In this document: positions 16,469 to 26,075 of the stretch, one piece after another | How the letters are laid out: each line of letters begins with the position of its first letter | How positions within the stretch are numbered: the first letter of the stretch is position 1 | The notes under the pieces: model-generated | The model's input: the letters and a program-made list of their open reading frames with translations, nothing else | What the model was told of the DNA's origin: nothing | The model's database searches: none | Program-made: the position numbers and the translations under genes | Origin: an uncultured Anaerotignum sp. | GTDB taxonomy: Bacteria; Bacillota; Clostridia; Lachnospirales; Anaerotignaceae | DNA: 64,000 bases | Assembly (NCBI GenBank): GCA_910578425.1 | Contig: CAJTQX010000007.1 | Location: 1-64,000, forward strand | Direction of reading: 5' to 3'

Positions 16469-16514
16469 AGAAATTACAGAAACGGGCTGATATTTTTTTC
16501 ATGCGAGGAGGATC

Positions 16515-17162
16515 ATGATGGGTTATTCGTTGATGATTGCGCCATTTGATTTTGCAGGGCATCAGAAAATTGCGGCGCGGCAGTTTTTTGATAGCTACGC
16601 ATTCTTTGAGCTGACCCCAAAGCAGGCGAAGGAATATTTTTTGTGGTATATGGATGAAATCCCCAACCGGCTCGCCCTGCTGTGGGAATATATGAAGCAG
16701 GAACGCCCCACAACAGAGCCGTTCGATTATTCCCCTGAATCCCTGCTTCCGCTGTGGGAATGGTATGAACCAAAAATCCAGCAAGTCCCCATGACAGCAA
16801 AAGAAATTGAATCCCGCGTAAAAAAATTTCCAAAATATCTGGAAAGCGAGATTCGAAAAAATACCAAAAAATTCACAGATGAAACGCTTTCCATCGCGCT
16901 GGATATATCCATGTACCTTGGCGAAGTAGTCGTTAAAAACTATCCGCACCTTCGTTGGAATTACCGTACCAGACCCAAAAGAGAAATATCCGTTTACAGA
17001 CCGGTAATTGATGGGTTAAATCATAAAATGACTTTTGAGACCTCACGGGTATTATTTGTCCTAATGCTTAAATCGGCAAAGGAGCAGGATAGCATGCGAC
17101 TATACAATTTATACCAGCATTGGGCAAGCAAATATTTTATTCCAGTGAAAGCACAAAAATAA
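16515..17162 (+). CDS. Hypothetical protein (215 aa)
   Basis: A soluble 215-residue protein, rich in aromatic residues (FFDSYAFFEL, LWEWYEPK) and basic toward the C-terminus, with no signal peptide or membrane segment. GAGGAGG lies just upstream of two consecutive ATG codons. It has its own consensus promoter. I do not recognise the family. It lies next to the serine recombinase and could be cargo or a neighbour by chance. Confidence 0.75.
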   Translation: MMGYSLMIAPFDFAGHQKIAARQFFDSYAFFELTPKQAKEYFLWYMDEIPNRLALLWEYMKQERPTTEPFDYSPESLLPLWEWYEPKIQQVPMTAKEIESRVKKFPKYLESEIRKNTKKFTDETLSIALDISMYLGEVVVKNYPHLRWNYRTRPKREISVYRPVIDGLNHKMTFETSRVLFVLMLKSAKEQDSMRLYNLYQHWASKYFIPVKAQK

Positions 17163-17254
17163 AAAAGGATTCTGAAATGCATATTGCAAAATGAAGCCCT
17201 GGCCTGCAAAAATCAGTGCAAATATTCACCAGAATCCCCTGGCCGCGCCGCCCT

Positions 17255-17725
17255 TCACTCATCGGCCGCGGCCTCCCTATTTTTTTCATTCCAAATCTGT
17301 GCCAGAATATCCTTTAGCACAAGAAAAGCGTCTTCGTCGCTGTATCCATAATCCGCTTTCAGCCGCATCAGCATTTTTTCCAGTTCCCTGCTGTACTGCC
17401 CTGTTTCGACCTCCTGCCGGTATGTCGTCAAAATCGGATATTTCTTTCCCCACAGCTTTGTCCAGTCCACCTGCCGCTGTTTTTCTTCGCTCATCGTTTC
17501 AATGGCATATTCAATCTCCTTTATTTCCAAGTCAAAATCGACCAGCTCATCCAGCGTCAAATGGTACAATGTAGAAAGTTTTTTGGACTGCCGAATATCC
17601 GGAAGCGTTTCGTCCAGTTCCCATTTGGAAACCGTCTGCCGGCTCACGCCCAGCTTTTCCGCGACATCCTCCTGCGTAAGCCCGCTTTTTTTCCTCGCAT
17701 CATACAAACTTTTACCCAAACTCAT
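17255..17725 (-). CDS. XRE-family transcriptional regulator
   Basis: A 156-residue protein with an N-terminal Cro/C1-type helix-turn-helix (LTQEDVAEKLGVSRQTVSKW) and a C-terminal helical region of unknown ligand. GGAGGGACGCAT precedes the ATG at 17725, which is why the longer frame from 17797 is not used. It is convergent with the hypothetical gene at 16.5 kb and downstream of the tRNA deacylase-like gene on the same strand. The target is unknown. Confidence 0.88.
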   Translation of the reverse strand: MSLGKSLYDARKKSGLTQEDVAEKLGVSRQTVSKWELDETLPDIRQSKKLSTLYHLTLDELVDFDLEIKEIEYAIETMSEEKQRQVDWTKLWGKKYPILTTYRQEVETGQYSRELEKMLMRLKADYGYSDEDAFLVLKDILAQIWNEKNREAAADE

Positions 17726-17840
17726 ATGCGTCCCTCCTTTGTCTTTCTTGCGAATACAGTATAACCCGTCCGCAGGCAAAAGTCTGCCGCCTGCCAATTC
17801 CAGTTTCGCACGTTTTTCTTACAAAGGAGTGTATTTCGCT

Positions 17841-18794
17841 TCAGCTCGGAAATTCCATTGTTTCCGGGCTGCGCAATTTCTGATGCTTATAAATCGGGAC
17901 ATTATATTTCTGCCCCAGCGCGCGGACAAGGTCCTTATAACAGCCCTTCATTTTATCGTGGAACACAATTGCTTCTATACCGCCCTCAATCGCGTCAATG
18001 CAGGCCGAAGCGCGCTCTACGCCGCTTTCATTTTCATATTCTCCTGCCACAAGCCACTGATTCGCTATAATGTGCGTTACACCAAACGCCTCATTTTCGC
18101 CCCACTGCGTAAATACCGCCTCCGCAAAATTCGGCTCAAAATGCACGCCGCCCACGCAGAGCAGGTTATGCACGCGCCTGCCATCGTCTGTAAAAATTTT
18201 TGTCAGAGAGCGCGCCAAAGCTCTGGCTGCCTCTCTATTATTCCAGCTTTCCGGCTCACTGCCCACTTCAATATCCATCATTGCTACAGGGAATTTTTTC
18301 AAAAGCGTTGGATCTCCCACATCATGATGCACGCCGGACCAATGCGTCGCCTCGGTTACAGTGCGGAAATCGTCCAGCCCCAGATCCTTTCTGTTCTGCT
18401 CCACCGCAAGCATAAGATTGCGCATATACCGCGGTCTTGCCGCGCCATATTCACCGGAATTGACGTCCCCAAGGGAATGCACCGTCAGCACCTTTTCCAG
18501 CGCGTGCGCGCCTTCATGCCATGTTACCATGCCGGAAATATCGAAATCCGCAAAATGTTCGTTCATTTCCGGCAGGAGCCTTTCGTAATGCAGACAGATT
18601 GCCTCATGTGTCGGCACAAAGTAAAACGCATCGCCCGCCGCATCTGTGTATTTCATAACTTCCTGCCCGTCAAACGTAAATCCTGCCTTTTCCGCAAAAA
18701 AACCTTCTTCTTCCAAGATGTCCCAGACATGGCAGGACACATAGCCAAACTCTTTGTCTGTACTGATAAAATATACCGCTTTTTTTCCGCTCAT
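17841..18794 (-). CDS. DTD2/GEK1-type D-aminoacyl-tRNA deacylase family protein
   Basis: A 317-residue protein. ATHWSGV, then FPVAMMDIEVGSEPESWNN and LCVGGVHFEP, match the conserved blocks of the archaeal/plant D-aminoacyl-tRNA deacylase DtdA (DTD2/GEK1): ATHHGP, IEIGSTEEEW, GGxHYAP. A second histidine-rich block, WHEGAHALEKVLTVHS, fits the same fold. These zinc-type enzymes hydrolyse D-aminoacyl-tRNA. The family is mainly archaeal and plant, so its presence in a Clostridia-like genome is notable. Start at 18794 behind GGAGGGAAGAAC. The bacterial member could have a different substrate. Confidence 0.72.
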   Translation of the reverse strand: MSGKKAVYFISTDKEFGYVSCHVWDILEEEGFFAEKAGFTFDGQEVMKYTDAAGDAFYFVPTHEAICLHYERLLPEMNEHFADFDISGMVTWHEGAHALEKVLTVHSLGDVNSGEYGAARPRYMRNLMLAVEQNRKDLGLDDFRTVTEATHWSGVHHDVGDPTLLKKFPVAMMDIEVGSEPESWNNREAARALARSLTKIFTDDGRRVHNLLCVGGVHFEPNFAEAVFTQWGENEAFGVTHIIANQWLVAGEYENESGVERASACIDAIEGGIEAIVFHDKMKGCYKDLVRALGQKYNVPIYKHQKLRSPETMEFPS

Positions 18795-18852
18795 GTTCTT
18801 CCCTCCTGATTTTTTCATTTGTTTTCTATGAAAATTCATTTCCCGTAAAACA

Positions 18853-18887
18853 GAAAACGGCAGTGCCTATGGAGCTGTGCCGTTTTC
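18853..18887 (-). terminator. Terminator of the hybrid kinase gene
   Basis: GAAAACGGCA and TGCCGTTTTC form a 10-bp stem with a 15-base loop. On the minus strand the stem is followed by CTGTTTTAC. Confidence 0.65.
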
Positions 18888-18921
18888 CGAAACAGCAATA
18901 TTCCATTCAAATCTGTTTCAT

Positions 18922-21900
18922 TCAGCGCAATATCGCGTTCAGTGTTTCCAGCAGTTTTTCAATATTGATAGGCTTCGTGATATGCCCATTCATGCCGCAG
19001 CGCAAAGCCTCCTGCCTGTCTTCCTCAAAAGCATTCGCTGTCATTGCCAGAATCGGTATCGAAGCCAGTTCCACATTCTCCAACGCTCGGATCTTTTTCG
19101 TCGCTTCATACCCGTCCATTTCCGGCATCTGTACATCCATCAGAACTAACTGATAATATCCCGGTTCGGAGCGTTTCAGCATATCAACGGCAATTTTTCC
19201 ATTTTCCGCAATATCCATGCTGAATCCCGCTTCTCCAAGAATTGCCGCAGCAATCTCCTGATTCAGTGCGTTATCCTCTGCCAAAAGAATGCGTCCCGTA
19301 TGGATAGAGGCAAGCGTTTCCGCTTCTTCCTTAACGCCGGCAACCTCCGGTGTTACAACGGAATACAGGCAGCTGCGCAGCTCTGAGAAGAACAGCGGCT
19401 TGCTGCAAAACGCCGTTACGCCGGCCGCCCTTGCCTCCTCCTCAATATCCGACCAGTCATACGCCGTCAATACGATAATCGGCACATCATCGCCCATTTC
19501 CTTTCGAATGCGCCGCGCAACCTCTATTCCATTCATATCCGGCATCAGCCAGTCAATCAGGTATACACTGTATGTATCGTCACGCATGACCGCCTGACGG
19601 GTACGCAGTACAGCCTCCCGTCCGGAAAGCGTCCATTCCGCCCGCAGACCAAGCTGCTGAAGCATGTAGCTTACACTGTCACAGGTATTGAAATCATCGT
19701 CCACAACCAAAGCCCTGCAGCCTTTCAGTCTGGGAATTTCCTGCACTGCTTTCGGTTCCGCGCTCAGGCGCAGAGTCAGGTTGACAATAAATTCCGTACC
19801 CACGCCCTGCTCACTTTTTACCTCAATCGAGCCATGCATCATATCCACGATATTTTTCGTGATTGCCATACCAAGCCCTGTTCCCTGAATGCCGCTGATA
19901 GTCGAATTTCTTTCCCTCTCAAACGGCTCAAAGATATGCGTCACGAATTGTTCGCTCATACCGATGCCCGTATCCTTGATACGGAATTCATAATTTGCAT
20001 ATCCCTGCGGCGCGCCGGATTTCTGCGTAATCCGCATACTGACAATCCCGCCCGCGCCCGTATATTTGATAGAATTGCCAAGCAGGTTCAAAAGTATCTG
20101 ATTCAGCCGCAGTTTATCACAGTAGATTTCTTCGTCCAGTACGTCAACTGCATCAATATACAGATCCAGCTGCTTCGTATGGATATCCGCCTGCACAATG
20201 CTCCGCAGACCATGCAGGATATCCGGCAAGCTGCACAGGGATTCTTCCAGATGCATCCTGCCGCTCTCGATGCGGCTCATATCCAGCACATCGTTGATCA
20301 GGCTGACCAGATGGTTGCCGGAAGTCAATATCTTTTTCAGGTATTCCAATACCTGATCTTTTCTGTCTATATGCGTGATAGCCAGCGTTGTGAAACCGAC
20401 AATCGCGTTCATCGGCGTGCGGATATCATGCGACATATTGGAAAGGAACACACTTTTTGCCTTGTTCGCACGGTTCGCCTGAAAAAGCGCGTCTTCCAGC
20501 AATGCGGTCTTTTCCATTTCCCGACGCGTTTCCCCGTCCACATTGCGGAACCCCAACACGATGCCCCGACGGCTGTCCCATGCTCCGGCGCGCACCACTT
20601 TGATCTGGTAATAACGGATTTCTCCATCAATAAACGCGCGGTAATTGGTATAATATGTATTTTTGTTCGTCAGCTCTATCACCAGCCGCTCCGGCGCACA
20701 TGCCTCCGCCAAAGCCTCTCTGTCGTCCACATAAACAAGCCGCTGTATGTAATCCTTCATACATTCCTCATAAAGCAGTTCTCCTGTAAAAGCGTCTTCA
20801 AACGCTCCATCAAGCGCGTCCGAATTCCGCAGCGGCGTGCCGATTCCGGTATCCAGATCAAAATGACAGATCAGGTTGTAATCCGTTCCCAGCGCGTGTA
20901 TCAGTTCCATCTGACGCTGTTCGATCTCCGAACGCTCCTGCTGCTCTTTCATCTTCTGCGCTGTGCAGTCCAGCAGGAACCGCTGATAAAACATCTCGCC
21001 GTTTTCCTCCATCAGCTTTACGTTCCCCATAACATACAGGACAGACCCATCTTTATGTTTCACACGGTAGGAAACACTAACATTATCCCCTACCGTTTCA
21101 AGTGTTTCAATGCATTCCCGCAGCTTCGCCTTGTCTTCATCCATCACAGACGACGCAATCATATTGAAGCCTGCCGAAATCATTTCTTCAACCGTATCAT
21201 AGCCCAAAATGCTGAGCGCGGCACGGTTGATGCTTAAAACGCGTGAACCGTCCAGCGAATGGCACATTACGCCGCAGTCCATTGTAGTGAAAAGCGTTTC
21301 CAGCGTGCGGTTCTGCTGTATGATCTCCTCCTCATAGGCACGTTCACGTGTAATGTCAATGCCTACGCCTACCGTACCCATGACGCTCCCGTCCAGGTCA
21401 TACAGAGGGGATTTATAGGTCGTCAAAAGCATTGTGCCCTCTTTTGTCTGCACAATTTCCTCCGCAATGCAGGTTTCCATCCTGTGCATGACCTCCCGCT
21501 CGGATTCAATGCAGGCAGGATCATCATGTTCCACATCCCAGATATACGCATGACCGCGTCCTTCGACCTGCCGCTTCGTTTTATGGACCGTCTTACAGAA
21601 ACTGTCATTCACTTTTTCATGTATTCCGTCCTTATCCTTAAACCAGATAAGGTTCGGCACGCTGTTTATGGTTGCCTCCAGATAGTGGCTTGTCTGCCAC
21701 GCATCCTTTTCCCGCTTGCATGCCTCCTGCCAGCGCAGGAAACGAAACCGTATTTCCTCTTCCGAAAGCGGCATTGTCCAAATATCCTTGACCTTATTCA
21801 AAAACTCCGTCAAAGCGGCTGTCTGTTCCTTATCCGCCAGCAAAATCAGCTCTGTATTTTCCCGCTTGACCTTTGCCAGCGTACTCATTTTTTTCTGGAT

Positions 21901-22077
21901 ATCCTCCCCTTCAAAGCACGCAAAAATCACATCCGCCTTTGCGGCAAACTCCGAGGACGGCTGTTCGCTTTCTGTGAAGGTATGAGTAAAATTTTTCATC
22001 GGCAGCATTTCTTTTATGATTTCAAAAACTTTGCAATGGCGACCAACGAAATAAAATTGTAAATGACAGTGGTACAT
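18922..22077 (-). CDS. Soluble PAS-domain hybrid histidine kinase with two receiver domains
   Basis: A 1051-residue protein without membrane segments. In order: an N-terminal receiver-like region of about 125 residues, three PAS-type sensor regions (about 125-515), a HisKA domain with phosphoacceptor His550 in MSHDIRTPMNA, an HATPase domain (DTGIGMS, GTGLGMAI), a receiver with Asp842 (LIDWLMPDMNG) and a second receiver with Asp981 (LMDVQMPEMDG). This is a BarA/LuxQ-style phosphorelay kinase lacking a visible HPt or output domain, so it must pass phosphate to another protein. Spo0A is one possible end target. GGAGGGAACTGTT precedes the ATG. Its leader holds the 22166-22211 palindrome. Confidence 0.93.
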   Translation of the reverse strand: MYHCHLQFYFVGRHCKVFEIIKEMLPMKNFTHTFTESEQPSSEFAAKADVIFACFEGEDIQKKMSTLAKVKRENTELILLADKEQTAALTEFLNKVKDIWTMPLSEEEIRFRFLRWQEACKREKDAWQTSHYLEATINSVPNLIWFKDKDGIHEKVNDSFCKTVHKTKRQVEGRGHAYIWDVEHDDPACIESEREVMHRMETCIAEEIVQTKEGTMLLTTYKSPLYDLDGSVMGTVGVGIDITRERAYEEEIIQQNRTLETLFTTMDCGVMCHSLDGSRVLSINRAALSILGYDTVEEMISAGFNMIASSVMDEDKAKLRECIETLETVGDNVSVSYRVKHKDGSVLYVMGNVKLMEENGEMFYQRFLLDCTAQKMKEQQERSEIEQRQMELIHALGTDYNLICHFDLDTGIGTPLRNSDALDGAFEDAFTGELLYEECMKDYIQRLVYVDDREALAEACAPERLVIELTNKNTYYTNYRAFIDGEIRYYQIKVVRAGAWDSRRGIVLGFRNVDGETRREMEKTALLEDALFQANRANKAKSVFLSNMSHDIRTPMNAIVGFTTLAITHIDRKDQVLEYLKKILTSGNHLVSLINDVLDMSRIESGRMHLEESLCSLPDILHGLRSIVQADIHTKQLDLYIDAVDVLDEEIYCDKLRLNQILLNLLGNSIKYTGAGGIVSMRITQKSGAPQGYANYEFRIKDTGIGMSEQFVTHIFEPFERERNSTISGIQGTGLGMAITKNIVDMMHGSIEVKSEQGVGTEFIVNLTLRLSAEPKAVQEIPRLKGCRALVVDDDFNTCDSVSYMLQQLGLRAEWTLSGREAVLRTRQAVMRDDTYSVYLIDWLMPDMNGIEVARRIRKEMGDDVPIIVLTAYDWSDIEEEARAAGVTAFCSKPLFFSELRSCLYSVVTPEVAGVKEEAETLASIHTGRILLAEDNALNQEIAAAILGEAGFSMDIAENGKIAVDMLKRSEPGYYQLVLMDVQMPEMDGYEATKKIRALENVELASIPILAMTANAFEEDRQEALRCGMNGHITKPINIEKLLETLNAILR

Positions 22078-22165
22078 AACAGTTCCCTCCGTGCGTTCTG
22101 CAAAGATTATGTCGTATCATTTTTCGATCTGCGGGAATTTTCTCCCTTCTTCCCTCCATCTGGAA

Positions 22166-22211
22166 TACCTTCGCCTGACAAGGGGGATACACCCTTTGTC
22201 AGGCGAAGGTA
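22166..22211. repeat. Palindromic repeat, CCTTCGCCTGACA family (copy A)
   Basis: TACCTTCGCCTGACA and TGTCAGGCGAAGGTA are perfect 15-bp arms around a 16-base loop. The repeat lies in the predicted untranslated leader of the hybrid kinase. Confidence 0.8.
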
Positions 22212-22285
22212 AAAACGGACAACACATCCTGACCGCGTTTTTCCTGTCCCGCCGGGGAAGACATTCCACAAGCACCAGTTATTTT

Positions 22286-22315
22286 ATTTTAAGCGATTAT
22301 AAGGTGTTTTGTCAA
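22286..22315 (-). promoter_or_regulatory. Sigma-A promoter of the hybrid kinase gene
   Basis: On the minus strand there is TTGACA (22310-22315), an 18-base spacer and TAAAAT (22286-22291). The promoter lies downstream of the terminator at 22354-22410, so the kinase is separate from the Ter block. Confidence 0.6.
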
Positions 22316-22353
22316 TGTTTGGATTCCTTTTTCATATACCAAAATGTCATTCC

Positions 22354-22410
22354 AAAAAAGAAAACTGTCCGCAAAGTCAGATAAAACAGCATCTCCCTTT
22401 ACGGACAGTC
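22354..22410 (-). terminator. Terminator at the end of the Ter/Ca-ATPase block
   Basis: ACTGTCCGCAAAG and CTTTACGGACAGT pair almost fully across about 20 bases. On the minus strand the stem is followed by TTTCTTTTTT. Confidence 0.8.
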
Positions 22411-22412
22411 CC

Positions 22413-22619
22413 TTATGCGTTCATTGCCAGCCAGAGCAGCGTCCCAATACCGATTGCGCACAGCCCGAACCCGCCGACCAGCAGGCGGCTGACGAGTCTC
22501 CCATGCTTAAAATCCACAATATAGCGGATATGGGAAAGCCGCCAGTTCAGCAGAGCGGCAAGCAGCAAAACGCCTCCGCCGCTCCAGCAGAGCAGGCAGA
22601 ACATGATGACCTTTTCCAT
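22413..22619 (-). CDS. Small two-helix membrane protein
   Basis: A 68-residue protein with two hydrophobic helices (about residues 5-24 and 45-65) and a basic loop between them. A GGGAGGG ribosome binding site precedes the ATG. It lies 19 bases downstream of the HAD gene and is the last gene before a terminator. I do not recognise the family. Its place behind a Ca2+ ATPase would suit a small regulator of that pump, but that is only a guess from position. Confidence 0.72.
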   Translation of the reverse strand: MEKVIMFCLLCWSGGGVLLLAALLNWRLSHIRYIVDFKHGRLVSRLLVGGFGLCAIGIGTLLWLAMNA

Positions 22620-22638
22620 AGCCCTCCCAGAGGCAGTC

Positions 22639-23412
22639 CTAACCGCAGGGCTGCCCGCGCTTTATTTCTTCCAGTATATTCTCAAGCAGCGCGTCTGAAA
22701 ACAGTTTTCCATCCGGAATCCCCCGCACATGTTCCGGAAGGGCTGTCCCCGCCTCATTTTTCAGCGTCTGCGGAGCAAAAGCAGCGTCCGCCTCCCGCAG
22801 CATCGGCACATCAAACAGGCTATCCCCTGCCGCAAAAGCAAACGCCCCTTGAAACCGCTCTTTCAGCCGCCACAGTGCCGTCCCTTTATGCAGACGTTTC
22901 GGCAGAACATACAGCTTTTCGCCGTTCGTCAAAATATCCACCCGCGTCAAATCCAAAGCGCGTGCCAGCTCCGCTACACTCTGCTCCGGATTTCCGCTTT
23001 TCGTAAACAGAAATAAGTCCCGAATATTCCGCACCTCAAAAGACACGCCTTTGTCCTGCTCCAATATCCGCGCGGCAAGCAGAAGTTCCTCTGCCGCTTC
23101 CCGCGCCATCCGCAGGGATTCATGATACCAGGCCCGCTCCGGTTCTCCGTCCAACAGCAGGACGCCTCCGTTGCAGACCAGAGCAAACTCCGGCCCATCC
23201 AGCGAAATCCGCCGATACTGCTCCTCCGTCCGCGTTGTCAGCGGCACAAAGCAGGTCTTTCGGCGCACCTTCTGCAAAAGCTCCAGAGAATATTCGCTCA
23301 TAAATGAAATTTCCCTGCCCTCGTAAATTTCTACACAGCGTTTCTCTTTGCCGATATTCCGTTTATATGAATAGATCAGCGTGTTGTCTAAATCCGAACA
23401 AAACAGCTTCAT
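22639..23412 (-). CDS. Ter-type HAD-family hydrolase
   Basis: A 257-residue HAD phosphatase-fold protein. Motif I is CSDLDNTLIYS; motif II is in LTTRTEEQYRRI; a lysine sits in LPKRLHKGTAL and motif IV is AAGDSLFDVPML. The segment CVEIYEGREISFMSEYS is the pattern I associate with HAD enzymes of Ter stress clusters, whose substrate is a proposed nucleotide-like metabolite. It starts eight bases after the Ca2+ ATPase stop codon. The longer frame upstream would overlap the ATPase. General HAD assignment is firm; the Ter subfamily assignment rests on motif and context. Confidence 0.85.
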   Translation of the reverse strand: MKLFCSDLDNTLIYSYKRNIGKEKRCVEIYEGREISFMSEYSLELLQKVRRKTCFVPLTTRTEEQYRRISLDGPEFALVCNGGVLLLDGEPERAWYHESLRMAREAAEELLLAARILEQDKGVSFEVRNIRDLFLFTKSGNPEQSVAELARALDLTRVDILTNGEKLYVLPKRLHKGTALWRLKERFQGAFAFAAGDSLFDVPMLREADAAFAPQTLKNEAGTALPEHVRGIPDGKLFSDALLENILEEIKRGQPCG

Positions 23413-23420
23413 AAACCTTC

Positions 23421-26075
23421 TCAGCTTTCCCTCGTCCGCATAATGCTTTTTCGCAGAAGATCCACAGGAATCATTGTCAGCGCAAGCAGAACCGCGACAA
23501 TCCAGCCCTTTATGCCAAACGGTACGCAACTGAAAATATCACCGATAAAATGCAGTGCGGGCACAGGCAGCAGTCCAACGTTTACAATAACCGCCTGCAC
23601 CGCAATGATCGCGATGAACACCTTCATAAAGCCTGTATTCTGATCAAGCCCTTTGAATATGGCAAAACCATCATCGCGGACGTTAAAGCCATTGCAGAGC
23701 GCGCTGAGGATAAACAGCACGAAATACGCCGTTTTCCATTGTGCGTCTGTTTCAAAAAAGCTTCCGAAAAACGGCAGTTTCAGGAAAGCAAAGCTGATTA
23801 CTGTCAGCCAAATGCCCATAATAACGATCTGTGTCATCATTTTCCTGCTTACAATGCTTTCGTCTCTGCGTCTTGGTTTCTCCTGCATATACCGTTCAAT
23901 CGCCGGTTCATTCCCCAGCATGATCGCGCCCAAACCGTCCATTACCAGATTAACAAACAGCAGATGCGTTACCTTCAGCGGTTCTTCAATGCCAAAGAAT
24001 GGCGCGATTGCACTGACAACAACAGCCGCTACGTTGATTACAAGCTGAAATTTGCAGAATTTCAAAATATTATGGTAAATGGTACGTCCATACCATATCG
24101 CGTCTTTGATGGACTTGAAGTTGTCGTCCAAAATAACAATTTTTCCGGCTTCTCTTGCCGCCTCTGTGCCGCTGCCCATGGCAAAGCCCACATCGGCGCG
24201 TTTCAGCGCGGGGGAATCGTTCACGCCGTCGCCCGTCATGCCGACTACTAAATTCATTTCCTGACATAGCCGTACCATTCTGGATTTATCCGTTGGCAAT
24301 GCACGCGCGATTACACGAATCTGCGGCAATATTGCCTTAACCTCCTCATCGGACATTTCGTTCAGTTGTGCCGAAGAAATTGCCCTTTCTGTATCATTGC
24401 GCAGAAGCCCCGCATCCTTCGCAATGGCAACAGCCGTTTCCAGCCTGTCGCCTGTAATCATGACGACCTGTATTCCGGCATTCTGCACCTCCGCAATGGC
24501 CTCCCGTGCCTCAGGGCGCACATCATCACGGATTGCCGCAAGACCGATGATCGTAATATCGTCATTGATAACGCTTTCTGTCATTGCTTTTTCGGAATAG
24601 CCAAACGCAAGCACACGCATCGCGCGGGACGCAAGTTCCTCAATTCTTTCGTTCAAAGCAGCAAGGTTCATTTCGCGGATTTCCCCGTCTGCATCCAGGT
24701 AATGCCCCGCAGAAGCAAGCAGGCGTTCCGGCGCACCCTTATAAAATGTCCTGCCAATGCTTTCAATCCGCGCCTGACTGAATTTATTCGTGGAATTAAA
24801 GCCCTGTGAAGCCGTAACCTCGCGCACCTTGTCCGCCTGCAGGGATGCCCACGTTTCCTCTCCGATAAATTTCATCAGGGCCTGGTCTGTCGCATTGCCG
24901 CCAATGACTTTATGGGAGGAGTCGAACATGGACTGTGTGTTTTTGCCGATTGCCAGATTCAGCAGTTCTTTCACTTTGCCGCATTCCGAAACATTGACGG
25001 TTTTCCCGTCCCCCGTCAGAAACTCAACCACTTCCAGAGAGCCTTTCGTAATCGTCCCTGTTTTGTCGCTGAACAGGATGTTCAGAGAACCTGCCGTTTC
25101 AATCCCTTCCGCCTTTCTTACAAGCACGTTATGGTCAAGCATTTTTTTTGTATTCTGCATCAGCACAAGCGAAATCATCAGCGGCAGACCTTCCGGCACA
25201 GCGCAGACGATAATTACGACTGCAAGCGAAACCGCGCGCACGATATCCTGAATAATGGGCGTTACACCAAGCGCGATATACGCGGAAAAGCCGCCGGCGG
25301 AAAAGATGAAATATGCCAGATACAGCACCGCAATCACGATCGCGCCAATATAGCCGAATGTTGAAATCTGCCCCGCCAGCTTTGTCAGCTTCACTTTCAG
25401 CGGAGAATCCGGCTCATCCTCCTGCATTTCCTCCGCCATTTTGCCCATCATGGTTTTCAGCCCAACTCTGCTGACGTCCAATACGCCTTCCCCGTCAAAA
25501 ACCACCGCGCCCCGGAACAGGGAATGTTTATCCACAAAGGTCTCGCCTGTGATCTCCTCCGCAAGCTGCACACCTTCCTCCGCGGCGAATTTTTTACATT
25601 CTTCCGCTTCGCCGTTCAGCGCAGAGTTGTCCACCCGTAAATCCCCGTCAATAAGGATACCATCTGCCGGAATCTTATCGCCGGACTGCAGCAGGACTTT
25701 ATCGCCTACAACAACATCGTCCACATCAATTACGGAAATTCCGCCGTTACGGTACGCCTTGCACTGGTCTTTTTTCGTGCTGTCCTTCAGCTCACGGTAT
25801 TTCGTATCGCTCGCGACCTCTGTTTTTGCCGAAACAAACGCCACAATCAGTACCGCCACAATCGTGCCGATGGGCTCATAAATTTCCGAATAGCCCAGAA
25901 AAAACATTGCAATCATCAGAGCGGCAATCGCCAGCAATATACGGATCATCGGGTCCTGAAATGTCTCCTTAAAGGCATCCCAAAATGTCGTTGGCTCCGA
26001 ATCCGGTATCATATTGGAGCCGTGTTCCAGCCGCGAAGCCTCGGCCTCCTTGTCCGTCAGTCCATTATATTTCAT
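23421..26075 (-). CDS. Calcium-transporting P-type ATPase (PMCA-like)
   Basis: An 884-residue P2-type ATPase. It has an N-terminal cation-ATPase domain, a TGES-type actuator segment (ITGETF with LNGEAEE), a membrane helix with VPEGLP as in plasma-membrane Ca2+ pumps, the phosphorylation site Asp337 in SDKTGT, KGAPE in the nucleotide domain, MTGDGVNDSPALK and a C-terminal transport domain with several helices. It probably exports Ca2+. AGGAGG sits six bases upstream of the ATG at 26075. It lies in one direction with three upstream terD genes, whose products typically bind Ca2+, so calcium handling may be part of this stress system. Confidence 0.93.
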   Translation of the reverse strand: MKYNGLTDKEAEASRLEHGSNMIPDSEPTTFWDAFKETFQDPMIRILLAIAALMIAMFFLGYSEIYEPIGTIVAVLIVAFVSAKTEVASDTKYRELKDSTKKDQCKAYRNGGISVIDVDDVVVGDKVLLQSGDKIPADGILIDGDLRVDNSALNGEAEECKKFAAEEGVQLAEEITGETFVDKHSLFRGAVVFDGEGVLDVSRVGLKTMMGKMAEEMQEDEPDSPLKVKLTKLAGQISTFGYIGAIVIAVLYLAYFIFSAGGFSAYIALGVTPIIQDIVRAVSLAVVIIVCAVPEGLPLMISLVLMQNTKKMLDHNVLVRKAEGIETAGSLNILFSDKTGTITKGSLEVVEFLTGDGKTVNVSECGKVKELLNLAIGKNTQSMFDSSHKVIGGNATDQALMKFIGEETWASLQADKVREVTASQGFNSTNKFSQARIESIGRTFYKGAPERLLASAGHYLDADGEIREMNLAALNERIEELASRAMRVLAFGYSEKAMTESVINDDITIIGLAAIRDDVRPEAREAIAEVQNAGIQVVMITGDRLETAVAIAKDAGLLRNDTERAISSAQLNEMSDEEVKAILPQIRVIARALPTDKSRMVRLCQEMNLVVGMTGDGVNDSPALKRADVGFAMGSGTEAAREAGKIVILDDNFKSIKDAIWYGRTIYHNILKFCKFQLVINVAAVVVSAIAPFFGIEEPLKVTHLLFVNLVMDGLGAIMLGNEPAIERYMQEKPRRRDESIVSRKMMTQIVIMGIWLTVISFAFLKLPFFGSFFETDAQWKTAYFVLFILSALCNGFNVRDDGFAIFKGLDQNTGFMKVFIAIIAVQAVIVNVGLLPVPALHFIGDIFSCVPFGIKGWIVAVLLALTMIPVDLLRKSIMRTRES

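Noticed and set aside
22344..23006. 220-codon plus-strand frame
   Set aside because: Antisense to the small membrane protein and HAD genes, rich in Pro/Ala/Gln with no start signal.
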